A stretch of DNA of 64,000 bases from Liopterus haemorrhoidalis (Eukaryota > Arthropoda > Insecta > Coleoptera > Dytiscidae), in assembly GCA_963971575.1 (NCBI GenBank), contig OZ020616.1, forward strand, positions 54,667,201 through 54,731,200, in the 5' to 3' direction. The notes under the pieces are model-generated. The model was given only the letters and a program-made list of their open reading frames with translations, was not told where the DNA came from and searched no databases. Positions 56,249 to 64,000 of the stretch are shown here, piece by piece. Made by a program: the position numbers and the translations under genes. Each line of letters opens with the position of its first letter. The stretch's first letter is position 1.

Positions 56249-57075
56249 TCAATATTCCCCATTGGCATGACAACACCAATCCTTACAAAATTTCAAGTAT
56301 TCATTCATTGAGTATACACAATGCTCTATAAGAAATACCTTAATCTTCCGCTTAAATACAGCAAACTGCGTTTCATTTCTGACATGGAATGGCAGTGAAT
56401 TAAATAATTTAATACCAACAGTTTTTGGTGATTTTTTTGTCAGTTCCAGCATGTTTGCTGGAGTTCTGAAACAATCTTTTCCTCTGTTGTTATATGAATG
56501 CTCGTTCAAATGGCGAGCAAAGTTTATTTGATTTTTAAATACATAGCAATTCTAAGATGTAAATACCAGGAACTGTTAATAATTTGTATTTTACAAAAAG
56601 AGATCTGCATGAGTTAGTGCGTCTTTTGTTTGCTATACAACGTATTATTCTTTTCTGGGAAATAAATATGTCATCTGCCATAGTTAATGATCCCCAGAAG
56701 CATATTCCATACTTAAGTTTACTATAAAATTGTGCATAATAAAATTTAATAATGGTCTCATGACCTACAATATTTTTTAAATTTTTTATTTGAAAGTGAA
56801 CTGAATTTAATGATTTTAGTAGTTTTTGACAGTGGGCTTTCCAACTTAAATGTTCATCTATGTACAGGACTAAAATTATTCCCATTCCCAGGCCCATTCA
56901 TTATTTATTTTAATATTTAAATTGATTTGATTATTACTTTGCAAAATTCTAAAGATCATATAGTTAGTTTTGGAGGCATTTAAGTATAATTTATTAAACA
57001 GGAACCAGTTGTTGAGTTCATGTATAAGAGGGATTATTTTTTCATTTATTTCTGCGTTATTTTTGCCTTATATAT
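56249..57075 (-). pseudogene. Non-LTR reverse-transcriptase C-terminal remnant
   Basis: Minus strand from about 57075: KIIPLIHELNNWFLFNKLYL and NASKTNYMIF, then (frame from 56897) LYIDEHLSWKAHCQKLLKSL, FYYAQFYSKLKYGICFWGS, ISQKRIIRCIANKRRTNSCR and YKLLTVPGIYILELLCI; after another frame change RGKDCFRTPANMLELTKKSP and GIKLFNSLPFHVRNETQFAV, then FKRKIKVFLIEHCVYSMNEY. These are the thumb and C-terminal parts of a jockey/CR1-like element. The catalytic box and the endonuclease are absent. It has at least two frameshifts and is inactive. Confidence 0.8.
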
Positions 57076-57084
57076 ATTAAAGGT

Positions 57085-57700
57085 CTATCTCAACAAAAAT
57101 GCATATTTTCTGCATGCGGTGCACAGGTTGGTATCCTTAACACGTGCTTATATTGACTAATAGTTAATCCAATCAAAAAATCACCAAAATTATTATTGGC
57201 TATTGAGAATTTTTACTTTTAAATTTCATCTTTTTTTAAGCTTTACAAATCAAGTGGGTTCATTAAAAATTTCGCTTAAGGGCCAATGAGTTGTAGTTCC
57301 GCCTCTGGTCGACAGGGTGTACTAGATAGAGTGTGAAAGACGTGGAAGATAACGTGTTAAAACCCTATTAACTTAGACCCGTATACATGTTCTCGTAAAA
57401 TGCTTAAAGGGTTTTTGTGTACATTTTTGCCAGCTTTTTGCAGCCTATACTCTTGATAATAGCTGGTAATTTCTGCAAACTGGTCACCCAAATTATCCCT
57501 ACTCCTTGATAGTATTAGACGGGTCCTCTTAGTCATATTATGATGCTCGGCTACAAGATAACCAAAACTTCGGTCAACATCCACTGATTGTTAACGTAAT
57601 TTGTGTCCCTTAAATTAATTTATAAGGTCTAAGAAAGCCTGGGTATATTACAGTATTAGATTCATCTCCAGAAACAATAAGATCAAGCTTAAACTAAATA
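57085..57700 (-). other. Unassigned stretch with a 75-codon ORF
   Basis: The minus ORF 57584-57357 (MDVDRSFGYLVAEHHNMTKR, then RLILSRSRDNLGDQFAEITS, ending HVYGSKLIGF) looks compositionally like real protein, not AT-driven noise, but I do not recognise it. It may be a fragment of another transposon inside the composite. Confidence 0.35.
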
Positions 57701-57707
57701 GAGCGCA

Positions 57708-58467
57708 CTACATACTTAGAGATGTGTCAGGTATCCTTACATTGTCATGATTAAGAATGATGCGACGTTTTTGGTTGTTTTTCCTGATTTTGTCGATGAC
57801 TTCTGACAAACAAATTGTTGTATACCATTCAGCATTAACAGGTCTTCGATCCTCTAGAAGAATGGTTGCGACATTTCCAGTACGACCGAAGAAACAAGTG
57901 ATTCTTGGAAGTGCTTCGTAAACGAACAACTTTTGTGGGTTTCGGTTCATCTTGGAAGACCTAGACAATGGATTGATGCTTAGTTTCCGGTTCATATGAA
58001 TAAATCCAAGTTTAATTACCAGTAACGCTGTTGTATACAGATTTTGCAGTGCTTAGGTTGATTTTTTTTTTTTTAATTCCCTTACACCAATCAACACGAG
58101 CCTTTTTTGAGCTTTGGTCAAATTATGCGGAATCCATCAGGAACAGACCTTTTCACAGCTCAATGTTCATGCAAAAGCGAATGTTTTACAGTCTGCGATA
58201 TGCCAAAGGATGCCTCTATCTCACGGTAAATCACATGCCGATTTTCTTTAATCATTTTGCGCACAGCATCGATGTTTTTTGAATCACTACCGATTTTTGT
58301 CGACTTTCTCGAGATTCATCACTGACAGATGCACAACCACGATGAAATCTGGGGGTGTTTCATTACTAAAAGTTGAACGAAACGAATTTATGCATTGTTG
58401 TTGAGTTAGGCCTTTACTAAAATCGTAAAAAAATCATCCAACGAAAACCTTTACGAGTAATATCCAT
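57708..58467 (-). pseudogene. Mariner transposase, 5' two-thirds, decayed
   Basis: Start ATG at 58467 (MDITRKGFRWMIFYDFSKGL, then TQQQCINSF). Further along are frameshifted remains of the HTH (EIEASFGISQT), then TWIYSYEPETKH where GDE has become GN-stop, so the first catalytic Asp is lost. The open frame 57995-57708 then gives QKLFVYEALPRITCFFGRTG, WYTTICLSEVIDKIRKNNQK and ILNHDNVR with the second catalytic Asp, after which the copy ends. The third catalytic Asp and the C-terminus are missing. Same subfamily as the copy at 61942. Confidence 0.8.
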
Positions 58468-58639
58468 TTTTTCACAAATTTGTTTTTTTAAACGTTCACT
58501 GTCAACAGTATTCGGTCAATTTATAAGCTGCCACTGATTTCACAATAACAAATGTCAAATTTTACCAATATAGCAATGACACAGTTCAATATTGCCATCT
58601 AGTAGTCGTTTGTAAAAACATAAATGGTAACCCTCGTAT

Positions 58640-59460
58640 TAGGTATGTTACTGCACGCAGTTCTCATATTTGTATCAATCCTTATTTTATTTCCCGTCGT
58701 ATACATTAAACTGCGTCATTTTTAAAAAACTTAGGGCAATGACATTATCCCCATTTATTGAGTCGTTGAAATTATCAGTTAGAAAGCACGCACGTTATAA
58801 ACACGAATTGAAACATGAACCCGAGAGACAATGTACGCACTTGGCACGCAAGCTTTTAGCAAAAGCTGTCTTTATAAGCGTCCGCGCGGCTTGTCCGGGT
58901 AATTTCAGTAATAATAAATGAAAATGAAAGCGTTATTTTTTATGAGAGCAGACGCGTTGGTATTTATAGATTATTTTGCGCGAAGCGAACGCTTAGAGCG
59001 TTATGGGACAACAACAATTGGTGCTAAGTAGCTTTCAGTGTACTCCCCTAACAGTGACTTCCGTTGATGCTAACGCTTGCCGCTTGCCGCCTGCGGCGCC
59101 ACTGCACATGTGCATTACCAAAGAAAAACACTTAAGAACGAAAATAAACTCGTCAGATATCTTTTAAACGACGACTTTTTGTTGAATGGTTTTTTGTGAT
59201 ATTTCAGCATCTTTCCTCAACTTGAACAAATCGTCAAATCACGCATATTGTATAATTTCTCAATTTCTGATGGAACAAGAAATGTTAGAAACAATTTAGA
59301 ACCTTTTATTTACTAAATCCTGTGTTTTGTTCCGAAATCTCCCAATCCAGTGTTGAAAAAGTGTGATATGTAAAAGAACGACTGAAAATAAAGAAAATAT
59401 TGAAAGGCTCTATCGTGATAAAATACTGAGCAATGCAAGCATACATTTTTCATTGTACCA
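58640..59460. other. No gene recognised
   Basis: GC-richer patches at 58780-58910 and 59050-59110 (cttgccgcttgccgcctgcg) stand out, but no splice-bounded coding exon is evident. The 83-codon ORF at 58670 has no domain. Confidence 0.4.
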
Positions 59461-59465
59461 TTTAT

Positions 59466-59949
59466 CTGTAATACCCTTTTCACACTAGATCTTTAAGATC
59501 GGATGTTTAAGTGAATGGATCTTTAAACGCTAATGTGAAACCGTACGGCCTCGTCTAAACACGACCGATATTTAAGACAGAGATCTGCGTCTTAAACTTC
59601 GCCCGCATTGCCAACTTAATTCCCATTATAAAAAAATACTCCTTGAATTTGTGCTTTTCTTCTTTTATCTATGTTCAGCTGTTATCATTTTATATATCGA
59701 GGTTATGAGAAGATTATTTGCGTTATTATTTAAATAAATATAAAAAATAAACTTCTCCTAACCTCGATATACAAAATAATGACAGAATAAATTCAAACGA
59801 TATGAAATTATGTTGGCAATACATACTAGCTTTTACATGGAGATTTCTTCTTCAAATTAAACATCAAGTGTGAAAGCAAATCGATATTAAACATCGATGA
59901 AGTTTAAGTTCAATCGTCTTAAAGATCTAGTGTGAAAAGGGCATTACAG
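59466..59949. repeat. Foldback MITE, 484 bp
   Basis: ctgtaatacccttttcacac and the inverse at the right end pair over about 33 bp (through agatctttaag). A second inverted pair, tatatcgaggttatgagaag and its inverse, lies near the centre (about 59693-59770). No clear TSD. Confidence 0.65.
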
Positions 59950-59954
59950 TCCAT

Positions 59955-61490
59955 CTTCTGTCTATCCAGCTTAATTGACTTTATCAGCCCCGTACTCAGG
60001 AATACTGCATACTTTTTACATGGCTCGCTGCTTCTTTGTTATTGTTAGAATTTCCCCATCTTCATGAAATCATACACGACTCTTTTGCTGTATACTGTAG
60101 GACTATTTTAAGCTGGCCAATAGGACATTGTACTGCGCAGATTGCGACAATATTATAAGTGCGTTAGACATAAATTATTCCATCTGAGTATAGTAGAAAA
60201 AATTTACTTTTTAACGCACGTCGCTTCCTAATTTGCAAAAATTAATTGTTGTGGTTGTACAAGACGACTGCTACACGTAAACTAACGATGTCTACTTCTA
60301 TTTTTACGTTACTGCGCAACTGGCTAGCTTAAGTCAGCCAGACAGTATGTACGTTGAAAAAAGGAGTAAAAATTTCATCACTTTAAAAAAAAAATGATAT
60401 TTGCTATTTTTTAAGAGTTATAAAGTTTCATGCCACAAATTCATTGGAACAAAACAATTTATTTTAAATGCAGTTGATCGTGTATGATTCTGTTAATAGC
60501 TGAGGACCCAATCTGAAGTTGATGCTCTATGTAACACAATCAAATTGTTTATTTTTTGCTGTGTTGCGCTGTAATTGGAACATCCCACTCCAAGAATTTG
60601 TTCTGTTGCGCAGCCTTTGAATAAATAAAAATAAATAAAATAAATAACAAATCATGATTTGAAAATGCTCTCTGGTTAATTCCATATTTTGACTCACAGA
60701 TGCGTTAAAGAAATTATTACCTGAGTTCTAACTAATCAAATTTTATAACTTAACTTCAAATAACAAGTAAATAAATGCATAAAAAGATAGTACCACTTTC
60801 GTATTCCAGGGCCTCTGATATATTTATTGTAGCTCCTATAGATATCGGTGTAGAATTATTCTTTTAGAAGTTTTCTGGTAAGGACATTTGTGTCTTTATT
60901 AACTTGTAAACAAAGCCATAAATTCATTTAAAATCCTTTTAAATCCCGTATCACATTACTTATTAATGAGATAGTCGTTGTTTAAACTTTACCTATGTAA
61001 TTTCTCAATGTGTTTTAAAGAACAAACAACATACAAAATGTATGTTGAATTTAATTTACAAAGTTTCTCAAGCAATGTGTTTTCGTGAAATGTACTGATT
61101 CACTTAAAGCAAACAAAGAAATGCACCTTCTCTGGGATTACTCCGAAGTTGTAAATTAAATTTCCAAGCAGATCAAGTATAAATGATTCGGTTTAGAGAT
61201 GTCGACAGCACTGGCGTAAATAAGGGTAAGTTATGCCGTCGCATAGGGGCCCGATGCTCTAGTGGGCCCTTACACGTTCTGCTGAATTAGAGCTACATAT
61301 TTAAATTTTAAATTAAAAAAGAAAATAAAAACTGACTGTGATTTTTGCCTGTATAATAACATATTTATGATATAGATTCGGGGCCCTTGGTTAAATTTTA
61401 ATTTTTTGTGCATAGCAACGATGACTATTTGTGACTGGGGAACTCTTGGAACTAATATACAGTTTATTTTGTACTCTTATAATAATCTAA
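59955..61490. other. No gene recognised
   Basis: Unique-looking DNA. At 61207 cactggcgtaa, then ggggcccga and later ggggcccttgg, resemble hAT ends, but no duplication was found. Confidence 0.4.
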
Positions 61491-61801
61491 GGGCCGGTTT
61501 TTCAATTCATGGCTAAATGTTGGTTAGTTCAATGGTTAAAGAATGGTATTAGGTCGGTTCTTTTTGCTACCTTGCGTCTTAGTGCAAGACGCGGCTGTAT
61601 GGACGTGGCGAAAAATGTATTACTGCGGCTGAAAGAATTTAAGCCAAACTGCCAATTCAAACGAACAGAAAATATTGACGCCGCTGTAAACCGTAGACCA
61701 AGGTAGCGAAAAGAACAGACCTAATGGCAATATAATAATAACCATAAGTTTCCACGGTAACCACTAACCAGACACTTAACTACCGATTGAAAAACTAGCA
61801 G
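61491..61801. repeat. MITE, about 310 bp
   Basis: gggccggtttttcaat at the left and attgaaaaactagcag at the right are inverted, with further pairing inward (tggttagt/actaacca). Flanking taa and tta are compatible with a 3-bp TWA duplication (Harbinger-like). The ORF at 61509-61706 lies wholly within it and is probably chance. Confidence 0.55.
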
Positions 61802-61941
61802 TTAATATAACATTTTTATTATCCTGCCAGAGGGATACAACTGACTCCGTCTTGAGCCCCAGGGTAATTGTTTAATGCAAAGAATTATTCACTGAATAAA
61901 TAAGGATAAAAATTTAAAACACAGAATATTGCTGAATAGTT

Positions 61942-63038
61942 TGATATTACTCGTGAAGGCTTTCCTTGGATGATTTTTTACGATTTTAGTAAAGGCCTAA
62001 CTCAACAACAATGCATAGATTCGTTTTGTTCAACTATTGGTAATGAAGCACCGTCAGAAAAGACTGTTTACAATTGATTTGCAGAATTTCGTCGTAGTCG
62101 TGCGTCCGCCAGTAATGAATCTCGTGAAGGTTGACCAAAATTGGTTGTGATTCAAAAAAACATCAACGCTGTGCGCAAAATGATTGAAGAAGATCGGCAT
62201 GTGTCTTACCGTGAGATAGAGGCTTCCTTTGGCATATCGCAGACTGCAATACATTCGATTTTGCATGAAAATTAGCTGTGAAATAGAACTGTTCCCGATG
62301 GATTCCGCATAATTTCACCGAAGCTCAAAAAAGGCTCCTGTTGATTGGTGTAAAGGAATACTAAAAAAATTCAACCAAGGCACTGCAAAATATACAACAT
62401 CGTTATAGGTGACGAAACTTGGATTTATTCATATGAACCAAACACTAAGCAACAATCCACTGTTTGGGTCTTTCAAGATGAACCAAAACCCACAAAAGTT
62501 GTTCGTTTACGAAGCACTTCTAAGAAAATGATTTGTTTCTTCGGTTGTACCAGTACAACCGTTCACATGTCGCAACCATTCCTTTAGAGGATCGGAGAAC
62601 AGTTAATGTTGAATGGTAAACAACAATTTGTTTGCCAGAAGTTATCGACAAAATCAGGAAAAACAACAAAAAACGTCGTTCCTCATCATGACAATGCAGG
62701 TTCCCACACAGCACGTCAAATAATTGATTATTTGAAGGAGGAAAATATCGAATTAATGTCTCATTGCCCGTATTAACCTTATTTAATGCCTAACGACTTT
62801 TTTTGTTCCCCAATTTCAAACAAAAATGCGTGGATAGCGATTTTCATCACCATTTGAAGCCTTCGAAATCCATGTTTTTCAGATACCAACTTCAGAGTGG
62901 ATTTTTTTTTTTGAGAATTGGTTTGAACGCATGCAAAAGTATATAAATCTCAAAGGCGTATATTTTGAAAAGCAATAGTTTGTTCCAAAAAAAATTGTTT
63001 CTTTCTTAGTTTTTGTAAAAACTTAAAAGGTAGCCCGC
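61942..63038 (+). pseudogene. Near-full mariner transposase, heavily decayed
   Basis: Plus-strand copy of the 58467 subfamily, lacking the left TIR and the start codon (begins at DITREGF). In order: WMIFYDFSKGLTQQQCIDSF, EKTVYN then a stop, FAEFRRSRASASNESREG, MIEEDRHVSYREIEASFGIS, IGDETWIYSYEP (first catalytic Asp), TVWVFQDEPKPTKVVRLRST, HHDNAGSHTARQ (second Asp) and PYLMPNDFF (third Asp). All three catalytic residues are readable, but many frameshifts and stops separate them. The right TIR survives near 63012-63038 (aaaggtagcccgc). It lies about 3.3 kb from the head-to-head composite. Confidence 0.85.
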
Positions 63039-63044
63039 AAATTC

Positions 63045-64000
63045 ATCAAATTTTACTATGGTTACATTTGTACCAGAATGAAAAACCAAATACAGATTTT
63101 CTTATCTTTAAATTAAATTTCACTGTTGAATAATTTGCATTGAAATTTCTTGAAGCATTTCATTGGCGATTAGGATTACATGCCAATGAAAGAAAAGATG
63201 ATTAATAACCATACAAATTTAATAAAGGCGCAAAATGAAATGAGACAAAGGTTTAGAAACAGAATGAAGGAAACGAGACGACAATTAAGCAGTTTTTCAC
63301 GGCAATAGCTGCACGGGTGGTCTGACTTTCACAGATAAGAAATAAATGGTTACAACGTTGAACGCACCCAAAGTTCTTCCCGCAGTCTCAGATTCTCAGG
63401 TCTACAAATGTATGTCGCTGACTTGACATAATTCATTTTCTTCCCAGATTTACTGTCTTGTGCATGTGAAAACCGGAAATTACATTTTTAATAAATAATC
63501 ACGTCCAGGATACGTTATTATTTAAATAGCTGGGTAAACAAGGACCAAAGAATGTTTAAATTATAAATTAACCGAAAATTTGGTTTTTAATACATTTATT
63601 AAAAAGTTAAAAAGAAAATTTGGAGTGGAAAGAGATGCTAATTTAAACCAGTGATTCTCAGTGGGATGAGGGTGCTGGAAAACAAGGTAGACGGTAAAGG
63701 CTAGTTTACAATGCGTAAGCAGAGAGGCAAGCAAGATGCTTTCTTGCGCTTTTAAAAGCAAGTATCCAGACAAGTATTGTTTACATACAAGCAAGTAATC
63801 CTAGTAAGTTCAGTATCTAACTAACTGTTTAACTATTAAAGTAAAAATAATCAGAAGATATAATCATAAACCCGCAAAAAGAAATGTATACAAGGGAAGC
63901 CACTAGAGATGGGAAAAGGAAAAGAAGGAAATGTACAAAGGACATTCAATAATTAAAGAAATAAATTGATGTAGGAAAAAAAACTGTGTATTTTTACAAA
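63045..64000. other. No gene recognised
   Basis: AT-rich; a sequence ccagtgattctcagtggg at 63649 resembles a hAT end but the window stops before a partner could be found. Confidence 0.4.

Larger units (their letters stand above)
55522..57080 (-). mobile_element. Non-LTR retrotransposon fragment
   Basis: Minus strand; the 3' end at about 55522 is an ATT-repeat tail (aataataataataataat on the plus strand). Reverse-transcriptase coding remains lie at 57075-56249. It abuts the left mariner fragment and is itself interrupted by the palindrome at 55661-56228. Confidence 0.65.
55315..58636. mobile_element. Head-to-head mariner composite, 3.3 kb
   Basis: Both edges carry the 5' end of the same mariner pointing inward: caagggttac from 55315 and, inverted, cgagggttacc ending 58636, each flanked by TA (55313-55314, 58637-58638). 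Similarity continues about 205 bp per arm through the start codon region. The left mariner stops at about 55520; the right one continues to about 57708. Between them lie a retrotransposon fragment, palindrome copy 2 and an unassigned stretch. Confidence 0.75.

Noticed and set aside
61207..61400. hAT-like ends cactggcgtaa and ggggcccttgg
   Set aside because: No target-site duplication and weak inverted pairing.
61509..61706. 65-codon ORF
   Set aside because: Entirely inside a MITE, with no recognisable domain.
63645..63680. hAT-like end ccagtgattctcag
   Set aside because: Window ends before a partner can be tested.
1..64000. LTR retrotransposon, Helitron or Polinton
   Set aside because: No paired long direct repeats with TG..CA ends, no gag/integrase motifs, no RepHel or packaging ATPase motifs seen.

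Overview
This window looks like a piece of a repeat-rich, AT-rich insect genome. The only host gene I can support is a member of the arthropod Dpr family (two-Ig-domain, neuronal surface proteins). It appears as two phase-compatible exons on the plus strand: the second Ig domain (6606-6902) and the last exon with a GPI-anchor-like tail (20207-20322), separated by a 13.3 kb intron. The first Ig domain and signal peptide are not visible here and probably lie upstream. A beetle would fit the repeat content, but that is inference.

Almost everything else is transposon debris, and much of it can be delimited by terminal inverted repeats (TIRs) and target-site duplications (TSDs). Left of the gene (1-6600): two hAT MITEs, a TTA-flanked Harbinger-like MITE, and a mariner relic with a non-LTR retrotransposon inside it. 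Inside the Dpr intron (6903-20206): a hAT transposase relic, a 569-bp near-perfect palindrome, a tRNA-like SINE candidate, two core-deleted mariners, a Tc1 relic and a CTGT-microsatellite repeat. Region 20.8-32.9 kb: a decayed copy of a widespread insect gene family, a pogo-like element with 24-bp TIRs, small MITEs, and several long repeat families with drifting tandem units. Region 32.9-43.7 kb: a Tc1/mariner derivative with perfect 27-bp TIRs, a hAT with a perfect 8-bp TSD, inverted repeats carrying hammerhead-ribozyme-like cores, reverse-transcriptase fragments, a 58-bp tandem array and an 80-bp tandem array. Region 43.7-64 kb: a further reverse-transcriptase fragment, another core-deleted mariner, a TTAA-flanked foldback element, a mariner relative with about 400-bp inverted arms, a second hammerhead-like palindrome, a head-to-head mariner composite holding the second palindrome copy, and a decayed near-full mariner.

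No rRNA gene, CRISPR array or functional tRNA was seen. No transposase or reverse-transcriptase copy is intact: all have stops, frameshifts, truncations or missing catalytic residues. Themes worth following are (1) four CTGANGA-N16-GAAA motifs in two inverted pairs, (2) the two-copy palindrome, (3) repeated loss of the catalytic core from Tc1/mariner copies that keep their DNA-binding end, and (4) a tandem array with CTCF-like cores.
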